Assembly: GCA_964247055.1 (NCBI GenBank)
Contig: OZ176054.1
Span: 1,550,001 to 1,614,000, forward strand
Source of the DNA: Paragordius varius
Taxonomy: Eukaryota > Nematomorpha
DNA: 64,000 nucleotides
Reading direction: 5' to 3'
The notes beneath the pieces were generated by a model, which worked only from the letters and a program-made list of their open reading frames with translations, was not told the origin of the DNA and searched no databases. Made by a program: the position numbers and the translations under genes. This document shows positions 1 to 10,951 of this stretch, piece by piece. Positions within the stretch are counted from its first letter, which is position 1; the number at the start of each line of letters is the position of its first letter.

Positions 1-332
1 AATATCTACAACAATCTAAATTGGTAAAAGGATATTTAATTTTATACATTTACGCTATTATGCCAACGCATATTGCTCAATCATTCTTATTGTAAAAATG
101 CACAATTTTATACCTTATATCATTGAAATAAAATATTACATATCTCTGAATTTTTAATTTCAATCATTAATTATACTTTATATTTACTTTTAAAAGTAGA
201 AGTCCCAAATTATAGGTATTATCTAAAATATATAAATTTTAATTTTATCATAATATTTTTTCCAAATATAATCACGCAACGATGTATATTAGTGCTTTTT
301 TTAGAACATAAGTGAAACGCTTCTTCCTTTAA
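1..332 (+). repeat. Duplicate of the MYG1 3' flank (left half)
   Basis: Bases 1-332 match 16726-17064, the sequence starting inside the stop codon of MYG1 and running downstream. Shared landmarks include ATCTACAACAATCTA, the block around ATAATCACGCAACGATG and ACATAAGTGAAACGCTTC. The first two bases align with the last two bases of the MYG1 TAA stop, so a second MYG1 copy very probably ends exactly at the left edge. The match resumes at 900-1010 after an inserted element. The two copies have many small differences, so the duplication is not recent. Confidence 0.85.
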
Positions 333-895
333 CACTTCGATTCAAAATGAGGTATCAAAATACCCCAGACTAAATTTAAATTAAAAATTTTAAAAAAATA
401 CTGAAGGAAACGGTCCCAATTTAAATTTATGCTTCTATCCTGATAAATATTATATAAATATGCCAAAATATCTTGATAAAATTTTGTAAAAAAAAGTTCC
501 ATCTCAAACTACTTCGACGCCTTAAAATTTTCTTGCAAAAAATCGTTTTCATTTAATTTTAAGGGTAAAACTAAAGCTAATTTTTTATATAAATTACATC
601 TAACATTGATAGAAATAGATAAAGCGGTTTATTTTGTATTATTTTTTAATTTTAAAATTTAACATGTCACGTTGACGAAATTTTTACCTTTCGGTTTTAG
701 CTCAAAATAATTTATATCAAGTATTTTTGAATATTTTTTAGATATTTCGGTTTATTAATGTTATATAAGTGCAAAATTTTGCCATGGTTTCGATTCCTTC
801 CACACTTTTTAAAGTATTTGATTTTAAACAGGCCTGGGGTATCCAACTACCCCAATTTGAATCGAAGGACTAATAGTGTGGTGTATCCAAGTGTG
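333..895. mobile_element. TTAA-flanked MITE, piggyBac-like, copy 1
   Basis: The element lies between two TTAA copies (329-332 and 896-899). Its ends are imperfect inverted repeats built around CTTCGATTCAAA followed by GGGGTA..ATACCCCAG. The equivalent site in the MYG1 3' flank at 17065-17068 is empty, with a single TTAA between the same flanks. TTAA duplication is typical of piggyBac-type elements. No transposase is present, and the 60-codon open frame at 758-940 is chance. Confidence 0.8.
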
Positions 896-899
896 TTAA

Positions 900-1015
900 A
901 TACGGTTTTTTTAAAAAAAACATGTGCATCAAATATTTGAATTATGAATTTGTTTAGCCAATGATAAGTCAAAGTTATCGGAATATTAAAGTTTAAATCA
1001 AATTATATACATATC
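900..1015 (+). repeat. Duplicate of the MYG1 3' flank (right half)
   Basis: This stretch matches about 17069-17225. It shares the run of A after TACGG, the TGTGCAT and ATATTTGAATTATGAATT block and AAATCAAATTATATACA. A short piece present at 17130-17170 is missing here. Together with 1-332 it defines the filled allele of the duplicated flank. Confidence 0.75.
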
Positions 1016-1655
1016 CCCCCATACATGTTTTTTTTATTAAAAAACAAGTGTTCTAAAAAATTCTGTTAAAGGTATTATTACCATTTATTCTATACATTTT
1101 AGAGTGTTTTCTATTTTGTTTCTGTTATGGGATGTTATAAAAAACAATCCCTTTCGTTATGTTTAGTATATCATTGCTTGACATTTCTTGAAGCTTTCAA
1201 ACGTATATCATTTAAAATGACTAATCGCTTTTTATCAAAGTATATCATTATATTTTAAACAAAATAAATGGTTTATTTATAGAGAGTTCTAACCTCCAAA
1301 AATTATATATATATATATACTTCCCTATATACTTAAAATAAGCAACAATATTAATAGTTGCAGGGTTTTGATTAGGATACCGCTTTACAAAGTAATTGGG
1401 TGGTTTTTTTTGCTTTAAGGTAAAAAAATGTCAATGACTTATTAATTACATATTAATTAATCGGAGTTCGCGAAGGTTTATCGACACTGTATATTTAATG
1501 ATGCAGAATATTTCTCTTTCAGAATTTTTATTCCCCCATCCTCAAATTTTTGTTATATATAATTTTTTTACCGAAATTCAGATCCGAGACATACATACAA
1601 AAAATGCGCAAAATTACGCCTATAATTTTATTAATTATATTATTTTTCGTTTTAA

Positions 1656-2009
1656 CACTTGGATACAACACATTCATTTCAGTCCTTGATTTGAATTGGG
1701 GTAGTTGGATACCCCAAATTTACTTTATAAGTTATGGAAGGAAATGAAGATATGTCAAAATTTTGCACTTATATAGCATTAATAAATCGAAATATATAAA
1801 AAAATTGATTCATACTTTATATTACTTATTTTAATATAATACAAAATAAACCATTTTTTCTATATTACGCAAATTTTGTAAAAATTTGTTATATAATTTT
1901 TATTAGGATAAAAGCATATAAATTGGGACTATTTACTTCAGTAGTTTTTTGAAAATATAAATATAAATTTAGTCTGGGGTATTTAGATATCCCAATTTAA
2001 ATCTTAGTG
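1656..2009. mobile_element. TTAA-flanked MITE, piggyBac-like, copy 2
   Basis: TTAA lies at 1652-1655 and 2010-2013. The left end reads CACTTGGATACAACACATTC and continues to TTGAATTGGGGTAGTTGGAT. The right end carries CTGGGGTATTTAGATATCCC and ends TAGTG. Internal blocks around ATAAGTGCAAAATTTTG are shared with copy 1 in the opposite orientation. There is no coding capacity. Confidence 0.75.
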
Positions 2010-2149
2010 TTAAAATATAACTTGTTCTGAATCAAATATTCTTATTTTAATAAAGATGCGTATATAATTTTTAGTTTTTGGTTTCATCGTTATTTAATTT
2101 TTATCATATATTTTACTGATTTATTATTATTTTTTCACTGTATTTTGAA

Positions 2150-4545
2150 TGTTTTTTCATTTTTTATGGGCTTTGTTTCTGTGACCGTCAGGCCTGACCT
2201 GGCCATTCGGTGCGTGGAGGTAGGGACTAATAGGGGTAAAGAATGTTGTAGAGTGTATTTTGCTAGTATAAATGTGGGTTCGTTAAGAAGGAAGCTATAC
2301 AAATTAGTTGAATCTGTGAGGGTAAAATGGTAAAATATTTGTGCAAGGAGACTGGATACCGTGAAAACGGCACTAAGACGTTAGAGGATAATTATAAATT
2401 GTTTTTTTTCAGGTTCTAAATATGGTTGCAGTGGCTATAATAGTGCCAAATTTGAAAATTTAATAAAGTTAAACCACTGCTGACAATAGAATTATAAGTA
2501 TTGAGGGTTTTAACCATCTTTAGCCTTTATCCCCAGATAGGAGATGAATTTTATGATTTGATGAACGGAGAAATGGCTCTATTGCCGAAAAACAGAAAAA
2601 TCATATTTTGTGGTCATTTCAATCGGCATGTGGGAGAAAAGAGAAGAGGGTTTAAGCCTTGGCTTGGCGAAAAAGGCTACGGGGTTAAATGAAAAAGGGG
2701 CTAGTTTATTAAGATTCGCTCAATCTTAAATCTTTGCTATAACAAATACCTTTTTTAGTAAAAGGGATAGCCATTTAATTACCTACGAAAGTGGAAATAA
2801 GAAGTCACAAATCGATTTTATCCTTTTACCGCGAGGGTCTTTTATGAAGAACTGCAAAGTTATCCCTAACCTCCAGATTAGAACACAAGATAATTAAATT
2901 TTTGTATAATTATATGACAGAAATACCAATAGCGGGAGAGGAGTGTAAAATGAAAGCTGGTAGAAATCAGGTGTATGGAGATGCATGACTGAAAGAAGAA
3001 AAAATAATTTTGAAATAGAAAGAAAAGTAAAGCTTATCAAATGTGGAAGTTGACCCACCAAAAAGACAAGGAACGATATAATAGGATTAATACGAAACTT
3101 GTAAGGCTTGTTACAATGGTAAAAAAGTGAATTAAAAGTTAAATAATAAGCAAGGTCCAGAAACACAGTCCAGAAAAAGCTGGAGTTGCCCTCTAATGCG
3201 ACCGCTATTAAACACAAAAACGCAAATTGATATTAATAAGAAATCGGGGTTGTTTGAGAATAGGTATCTATAAATAAAGCTGCAGGTCCAGACGATATTA
3301 ACATAAACTGTAAGAAAATATTGTCAGAAAAAGGTAATGAAGTTGTTACAGGTATGATACCATCCGAATTCTCATTTTTAAGGGTAAAGGAGGTATGAAT
3401 AATAGTAACAATTAGAGTGATTATCTTATACAATGAAATTGTTTGAGAAAGTACTAGAATAACGAATAAGAAAAAAGGTTATGATGGTATTCAATTCGGT
3501 TTCAATCCGATTAACGAAATAAGAGGGTTAATTGAAAAGCACATAGAAATGAAAAAGGGGTTGCACGGTAATCGATATTGAAAATGCGTTTGACTGGATA
3601 CGTACAATATGGTGGAGAAAACGAAAAAACGTTTCTGAATGTTATATAAAATTCTAAAAGCGTGTACGGCTCTCACCATACCAAAGTTAGAACACACCAG
3701 GGAGTGTCAGATCCTGTTAAAAATTAATAGTTTATCAGGGGGCAGCAATCAGTCCGTTGATATTTATATACATGGACGAACTTCCAAAAGAAGTGGATAT
3801 GGTAGCCGGTATTGCTCTATGTAGATGACATAATAGTGTTGTCAGGCGAGTTGCATGAGTTGAGAGAAATAGTTAAAAGGATTGATGTGTTACAAAAATG
3901 CGGATTAACGGTAAAAAGAAAAAGGAACATAAAAATTTTGGTGAAGAAAAACGAGAAATGGAATTAGAAGAAAGTTGGGTTTCAAAGGTTAGGAGTAATG
4001 CAAATATTTAAGAGCTTTAGCAGCAGATGGTTCCTTTTTATTAAAAATAGTTGGGGAAATTATAAATTTTAAATGGCATGCACGATAAAAATAATGATTT
4101 AAAGTCAAGGGTGAGATTTACAAGGCAGTTACAGGGTAAAGAGATGTAGAACTCACAGACTTGGGTATTAAAGAAAGAAGAGAGGTACTTTAAAGTTACT
4201 GAAGGGAAATGATTAGTGCGCTGTAACGGGCAAATGCATGGTTAGGAATTCATACATAGAACGAAGTAGAAATTAAACCGATAACACAGAAAGATGATGT
4301 TGAATCGGTTTGGATGGCTTGCGTAGAAAAAAGAGACGGTAATTACATTAGTGAAAAGATTGCTGATTGTATTTTGCAAGGTAAGAGGGGAAGGTGTCCA
4401 AAACCTGATAAATAAATACGGTTAAGAGGATAGTAAAACTGAACCTAAAACACAACGCCAGAGACAGGGTTCTATGGTGGAATAGTTTACGGCTTGATTC
4501 GAAAGAGTGATATATAATGTAATTATTATTATTATTACTACACTA
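2150..4545 (+). mobile_element. Decayed non-LTR retrotransposon, RTE-like (EN + RT)
   Basis: Endonuclease then reverse-transcriptase similarity can be followed across frames. At 2210-2340 there is an NVGSLRRKLYKLVE segment. At 2500-2840 come YPQIGDEFYDLMNGE, FCGHFNRHVGEKR, ITYESGNKKSQIDFIL and a family-typical GYG. At 3270 AAGPDDIN resembles the KATGPDDI segment, and at 3830-3960 there is a DDIIVLS-like palm segment followed by CGLTVKRK. Around 4290-4390 is the C-terminal tail typical of these LINEs. The element ends in a short (TTA)n tail near 4523-4540. It has many stops and frame changes and is dead. The RTE assignment rests on the endonuclease wording and the tail. Confidence 0.75.
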
Positions 4546-5029
4546 AACAACAAATTTTTCTCTCTGGAGTTTTTTTGATTTTTATCATCATTTAACATTA
4601 AATCTGAATTAAAAATTATGCTACCTAACAATTTTTAATTTGATTCTAAAAAATGTTTTCTATGAACATTATCAACAAATGTTTATTTAAAATCATTCAT
4701 TCGAAAGAGCAAAAACTCTATTAAATGCATACTAATATGTTTTGCATCGATAGTTATTATCGGAGATTAAACGCGACAAACCCGCGAACCGAGAGCGTTT
4801 TTGTCAATAAATATATTTTTAACCAATGGATGAAAATAATTAAAACTTTGTATAGATAGCATTGAATGTCTAAAAAATATAACACATAAATATATTTTTG
4901 ATAAAACCACTTATTTAATGCTGTTATGTCATTCAAAACAGTCATTTTTTGTTTTTTAAAAATTACCATCTCATCAATATTAATTATTTTCTTTTAGAAG
5001 GCTTACAATTTTAAAATTCAAAATAAAAA

Positions 5030-5932
5030 TAAAGTTTAAGGTATTTTTGAACTTTTATATCCATTATGTATTAAGTTTACAGTTCTAAATGTGCATTATA
5101 GTATTTATTAGGTTAAATATACCATTTACAGTTCAAATTCACCCTAAAACAATTCAAATTCACCTTTGATCAATTCAAATTCACCTTCGAACAATTCAAA
5201 TTCACCCTTGAACAATTCAAATTCACCCTAAAAATAAATTATGTGTTTTCGAACTAATATAACTCATTATTAATAAAAAATATATCTTTATGGCATAGTT
5301 TATTATTTTTTCAGTATTATTTTAATTTTAAACAAATTTTTTTATTTTTTAAAAATATATTAAAATATGGTAATTTTTAATCTAAAAACATATATTTTAT
5401 TTGAGGGTGAATTTGAATTGTTTAAGGGTGAATTTGAATTGTTCAAGGGTGAATTTGAATTGTTGAAGGGTGAATTTGAATTGTTTAAGGGTGAATTTGA
5501 ATTGTAAATGGTATAATTTTGATAATAATAATTTTTATTTAAAAGCCAAACTAAAAGCTTTTTTGAAAGATTTTATAATTTACTTATGTCACCCTAATAG
5601 TAAAATATAATTTATATGATTTTTAATTTAGTCTGTGAAAATTTATGATTAATAAAGAGGTTAAATTTTTGACCATATATAGCCAAATAACTTTTACATC
5701 AGATTAATTTAATTTAATAATTACCTTCGAAAGATTCAGTCGTTTGAGCTCTTTTGAATGATATAAAATACATGGCTATATATCTATATCGAGTTTAATG
5801 TTTAATCAAAGCCAAAAATTTGATAAACTCCAATTAAATATTGTTATTTTTTTCATGTAATTAATTTACTAATAAAATATATAAATTTTCAAAAATGGCA
5901 TTGAAAAAGGGTCAAAATTTGTTGTCTAGTGT
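5030..5932 (-). mobile_element. Family C repeat, copy A (reverse), with nested insertion
   Basis: In reverse complement this matches 48052-48450. The terminal motif is CACTAG(A)CAACAAATTTTGAC (here the reverse, ending GTCTAGTG at 5932). Shared interior blocks include AAAGCAAACTAAAAGCTTTT and TCAGATTAATTTAA. The element is interrupted by the 22-bp-repeat MITE at 5120-5513. The far end is not resolved and no protein was recognised. Superfamily unknown. Confidence 0.5.
5120..5513. mobile_element. MITE with termini made of inverted 22-bp tandem repeats
   Basis: The left terminus holds five direct units of about 22 bp, each containing CAATTCAAATTCACC (5131-5230). The right terminus holds five units of the reverse complement, GGTGAATTTGAATTG (5405-5506). 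The outer ends are TACCATTTACA and TGTAAATGGTA, flanked by TA (5118-5119 and 5514-5515). The related family C copy at about 48340-48355 carries the uninterrupted site with a single TA. This gives a TA target duplication, as in Tc1/mariner-type elements. There is no ORF. Confidence 0.8.
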
Positions 5933-6829
5933 TTTTATAATAAAATTGTTATCAATTGTCTATAGAAAAAGTGTTTTATAATATCTTAAAGCGTTATTAC
6001 ACCGTTTTTTCAGGGCTTAACATCATAAAAATAGGCTTCAATAAAATCTTGTTAAAAATGATTGTTGTAAAAATTATACACTTTTAAAAATATGTTTTTT
6101 GCCATATTGTTAAAAAATTAACGCGAAATCTCGACATTTTTGCGTTGACTTTCGGATCCCAAATTATTAATTTTATAAAAAATATCATTTTGCATAACAC
6201 TTCATTATATTTCTAGCTTTGATACAAACAAAATTATGGGGTGGTTTTTTCCCAATTTAATGTATCAACAAACAAATATTTTGTAAATTGTTTTTTTGGC
6301 TTATATTAAATATAACTTTAATTTTTGAGTTTATTCTTTGGTCCCTTATTCAAATACAAATTAAACAATATAAAATCTAATCAACTTGCTGATAAAATAT
6401 TATTTTAAAGCCTAGGTTTTTATTTACACTTTTAACAATATACATTTATCTGCCTGTCATATTAGGGAAGTTAAAAAGTCGAACAAAATACGGTGAAAAA
6501 TTGTGAGATTATATTTTTACCATTTGCATTTTAAAAACTTGTTTATATGCCTAAATGACTAAAAAAGGATAAATTTGTCCCAACTAAAAATATTTTAAAG
6601 TATTTTTATTTATAATGGCTCTGGGCATTGAAATTACCCGAAATAGTAATGAGAGTTAAATATAGGGAGTGAGGTAAAAAAGTCACACTTGAGTCACTAG
6701 GAATAAGTTGAGCTTTACTTAAGCCAGCAAGCCTATAATTGAAGATCGGTGATAAAAAACACTTAAGTCAAGACTTTTGCTCACGTATGTAACATTTTTT
6801 GCCACCCAATTCGAATTTTACGGAAATCA

Positions 6830-7241
6830 TTTTAATCATGTTTGGAAAAAAAGTTCCTTATAAAACTATTTGGTTGCCATTTTATTTTAAAATATTTTTG
6901 CAAAATTCGCATTTATTCTGAGCCCAAAATTAAGTTTAGTTTTTTATAAAATCACATTTAACATTTGATGTAAACAGAAAAAGTGGTATATTTTGCATTT
7001 TTTGCTTTTGGTTATGCACACATATCATGTGGGCTAATTTTTCACTGTCTATTGCCTCTGAAAAATATTTATCAAATATTTTTATTTATTTATTATATTT
7101 CGGTTTAGCATTGTTATATAAGTGCAAACTTTTGCAATAGTTTCAATTTTTTCCATATTTTTAAAATATTAAATTTTAAACAAACCTAGGGTATCCAACT
7201 ACCCCATTTGAATCGAAGGACTGAAATAAATGCGTTGTATC
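6830..7241. mobile_element. TTAA-type MITE copy 3, broken by hAT-type element
   Basis: It shares with copy 1 the blocks around ATTTCGGTTTAGCATTGTTATATAAG, CTAGGGTATCCAACTACCCC and GAATCGAAGGACT. Its outer end is interrupted at GTTGTATC (7234-7241), where the hAT-like TAGGGTTGTGCA terminus begins. The left limit is approximate. Confidence 0.55.
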
Positions 7242-7915
7242 TAGGGTTGTGCATTTGACTGCTTATTCAAAAAAGTCTGGTCAGACCAGTCAGACCATGG
7301 TCATGACCACTTTTTACTTAAGTAAATATCATGCCATATTGGAGATGAAAATAAAGCTCGAACGACACTTGCGTTTTTCACTAATAATGTCAAGTTTTCT
7401 TAAAAGTTTGTGTTATATTTTTTTTATTATTTATAAATATATTCAATCAAATTTAATCAAGAATTTTTTTCAAATAAATTTTGCCATATGTTTGTGGCCT
7501 TCTGAATCTTCAAATAAGCTTTTAATATTGGATATTTCAAATAAAATTTTACCTAATTTGTTTTACACTTTTTTTCATCATTGAAGTATCCAATTTAAAG
7601 ATGTCTTTTCATTTTATTGGTTCAAATGTATTAAATAATTGCATATTTGCACAGTGTTGGATTGTTTTGTTTTTCGAAATAACTGGCTTCTAATGTTATA
7701 AGGATGCATGTTTAACAGATTATATATTTTTAAATAGGCATATAGATTTTATATATTTAATTTAATTTATATTTTTGAAAATATATAAAAAAATAAAATC
7801 TTACTATCTCTCTTTCAAAAAAAACACAGGCAATTTTTCAAAAACAGCTGATTTTTAAATGACCATGGTCAAAAAATAAATTGTCACTGACCAAGTCATG
7901 ACCCGGTCAATTGTT
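7242..7915 (+). mobile_element. hAT-type non-autonomous element, copy 1
   Basis: It starts TAGGGTTGTGCATTTGACT, then shows a clustered GTCAGACCATGGTCATGACC pattern, as at 21419 and 33910. The far end carries GACCATGGTCA and TCATGACCCGGTCA but lacks a clean CCCTA terminus. The 111-codon open frame at 7249-7584 shows no transposase motifs, so this is a deletion derivative or MITE. Confidence 0.6.
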
Positions 7916-7919
7916 TTAA

Positions 7920-8376
7920 CTCTTAGATACAACACATTCATTCCAGTCTTTGAATTCAAATTCGACTAGTTAGATCCAGGCTTGTTTAAATTAAATATTT
8001 CAAAAAATAAGGAATAAAATTATATAACATTAACCGAAATTAAAAAAAAAATATTTAAAATACTGGGTATTGCTTATCAGAGTAAAACCCAAAGAGTTAA
8101 ATGTGTTTTTAAAAAAATTAAATATAATTTTAGGCTTAGAATTAAATAAACACGATATTTTGCAAAAATGTTGTAAAAAATGGCGTCCAAAATGTTCGAT
8201 GTGGAACATTTTTTTCTAAACATTTTTTTCTAAAAATTTTTTTAGATATTTGTGGCTTATATATATAATTATTAGGATAGAACCATAAATTTAAATTGGA
8301 ACCGTAACTTCAGTAGTTTTTATGAGCTAAATGTTGTCTGGTCTGAGTTATTTAGATACCTGAATTTGATCGAAGT
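7920..8376. mobile_element. TTAA-type MITE copy 4
   Basis: It begins at a TTAA with CTCTTAGATACAACACATTC, nearly identical to the left end of copy 2. It ends near 8376 with TGATCGAAGTGCTAA. Internal text (ATAGAACCATAAATTTAAATTGG, CAGTAGTTTTT) is shared with copies 1 and 2. The right TTAA has decayed to CTAA. Confidence 0.6.
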
Positions 8377-8379
8377 GCT

Positions 8380-9490
8380 AATGGTATGTAGAGTAGCCTT
8401 TAGCATTTATTAATTTATAAAACAAAGATTTTTTTTAACAATATTGATATTATATTAGATAGAATTATACCTTCATTAATTTTATTATATTCTCTTAATC
8501 AAATTTTAAAACGATAATAATGTTTGTCAAGTTAGGAAATTATTATAATTACATATACCTTTTTAGAATATTTAGCCTATCACGATCAGTTAATCGATTC
8601 TTCAAAGATTAAGGAATTATTTTAAATAAAATTTGAAAAATATTTTTTGATAATGAAATTTAATTACATATTTTATTATGTGTTGTTGCATATAAAATAA
8701 ATTATTTTTGAACGAATTAGCGAATCAAATCTGAACGGTGTGTATGTGCTAAAGATATTAATAAATCATGTTTATTGTGATAAAAATTTTGTGGATTTTT
8801 AAAAATGATTCAAAATATGTCTCTGATTTTAGCAAATCTATTTTCGGGTTGACGTGAATTAGGATACTTTATATGCACTACATAATTAAATATAGGAGAG
8901 TTTTCTAATTTTATCATCATTTGTATCCACCCAATTCTTAATTTGTCTAAATCACTTTATTTATAACTTTAACAAAACAATGTTAATAGCGAAGAAGTTA
9001 ACTCCATATTTTGTTGAATTATAAATAATATATTCAAAATATATCTGTAATGCTATAGAGTTTAAGAAATTTGATGAACTGCGTATACTTTCAGATGCAT
9101 CCTATATTGAGGAGTTTTTCATGTTTCATCTCATTTTGTATCCAACCAATTTGATTAGATTCATTAGCCTAAATTTTCAAATTAAAATTATATAATCTTA
9201 GCAAAGGATATAATCCAAAACTTTGATAGATTTCAAAATAATTTTATACATGTTATTTGTCATGTGCGCCCACCATTTTTGCACTTTAAGATTTACTTGA
9301 TCATTGATTTTTAATTAACTCAAATCAGGTTCCATTGCTTTATCCGAACTTTATTTCATATATAAAAGTGACATGATTTGAAAAACTTGTAAAAGTCAAA
9401 AAAAAATTCACCCCAATCTTTGATTTTAATGTCAGATGTTTGATATAATTTTGTTTTGGAGATGTCTCAATTCTAAACATTAAAAGTCAC
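8380..9490. other. Gene-free AT-rich stretch
   Basis: I see no coding exon, RNA gene or recognisable mobile element here. It is AT-rich sequence with short homopolymer runs. Confidence 0.5.
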
Positions 9491-9499
9491 AAATACATA

Positions 9500-10120
9500 A
9501 GAACAATTTGATTTAACTCTAACCTAAATAACTTTCAAAATAGTACTTGATATACAAAATTGATCTCTGGGATATAAAACTACGCTGATATTTTTTAATA
9601 CAAAAAAAGTGAAAAGGAAATGAAATTTTTTTAACTTCATTGATTTTTACGTAGTTTTATATCTCAGAGTGATTCGAAATTTATATATCTTTAAAAGAAT
9701 TTAAGCTATTAAGCCCAATTTATAATTGCATTTAGGCGCATTATACATATTTTATATAAAAAAATGTAAAATTGTGAAAAAATCCTCATCTTAAACTTTT
9801 TTTGCCGCCATTTTTTTCAAAATTTTTTTAATTCACTATATAATATATGATTAGAAAATATGAATAATTAGCTTTTGTAAGCTTTCGATTGAATTTTATA
9901 AATATTTAATTTTTTTTTCTTAAAATCACCTATATCCAATGTTTTGGAGCTAACCCAATTTCGGGCTCTGTCATTACTGTACAAAATAACATAAAAACAA
10001 TGTTAATTAAATTTTAACTAAAAAACTTTCCGAACTGTAGGCTATTTACAAAATTGAGCTCTGAGACATAAAACCCCAAAAGGTAATCAATGACAAAAAA
10101 GTGAAAGGTAATGAAGTGTT
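9500..10120. repeat. Low-copy local repeat in direct and inverted orientation
   Basis: A block with TACAAAATTGATCTCTGGGATATAAAAC (9555-9580) recurs in direct orientation near 10045-10075 as ACAAAATTGAGCTCTGAGACAT. It recurs inverted at 9648-9670 (GTAGTTTTATATCTCAGAG). It looks like the remnant of a repeat with inverted parts. No protein. Confidence 0.45.
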
Positions 10121-10410
10121 AAAATGTGTCCAAAATATCCAGTTTTCTCATGTGAGCAGCCATAAAAGTATAACTTTTTTCATACTCGTAATAATACCAA
10201 AACCAATAGAACCATACTCCAAGCTAATCATTGTACAGATAACTCTGAGATTATATATTCGGATTTGTTTTTTAGGGGGGAGGCGGACACTGTGTTCATA
10301 GAATATATTGTGTTTTATTAATATCTTATCCTCTATTAATTAAAAAGTATATTTTAAAATAATTATCGTTGAGATTATGTCACATTGAAGCGTGACAGGG
10401 CTATCTAATG

Positions 10411-10413
<3 letters not shown>

Positions 10414-10451
<38 letters not shown>
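10414..10451. repeat. (TA)n microsatellite
   Basis: About 19 uninterrupted TA units. Confidence 0.95.
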
Positions 10452-10452
<1 letters not shown>

Positions 10453-10951
10453 GAAGCTGTTAATCCGATTAATAGGTTTAGCTAGTAATCATAAATAACA
10501 TAAAAATAAAAAATACCTCTCTTTATCATCACATATCCTATATCTTAAAGGGCTTTCTTGAATTTATGCAAATGTTTGTGTTTGTTAAATCAGATTAAAC
10601 GTTTGTTTTTTCTCCCACCCTATAAAAAACAGCTCATCTTCTTCTCGGATATACAAATTGGGTATAAACCTTATGAAACTTACAAAGTTGATCAATATCA
10701 GCTATTTAATAGTTATCCTAATGTTAGACTCAAAAAGTTTCAAAAATTGTAAAAAATATTAACATTTTTATCTATAAATATTTTACACGACAAAAATGTT
10801 TGATAATTAAATATTATTAAAATAACTATATATTTTACACTCTTATAGAAACTAGCCCAATGTCTCATGGCCTAAAAAAAGTTATATAAAGTATTAAAAA
10901 AATTATATTATTGAACATGCATATGCGTTTTTTTTCTTTGTTAGCCGAGGC

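Noticed and set aside
5131-5506. Regularly spaced repeats resembling a CRISPR array
   Set aside because: The units are contiguous 22-bp repeats arranged as inverted arms of a TA-flanked element in an animal genome.
7249-7584. 111-codon open frame
   Set aside because: It lies within a hAT-type MITE, is Phe/Ile/Leu-rich and has no transposase motif.
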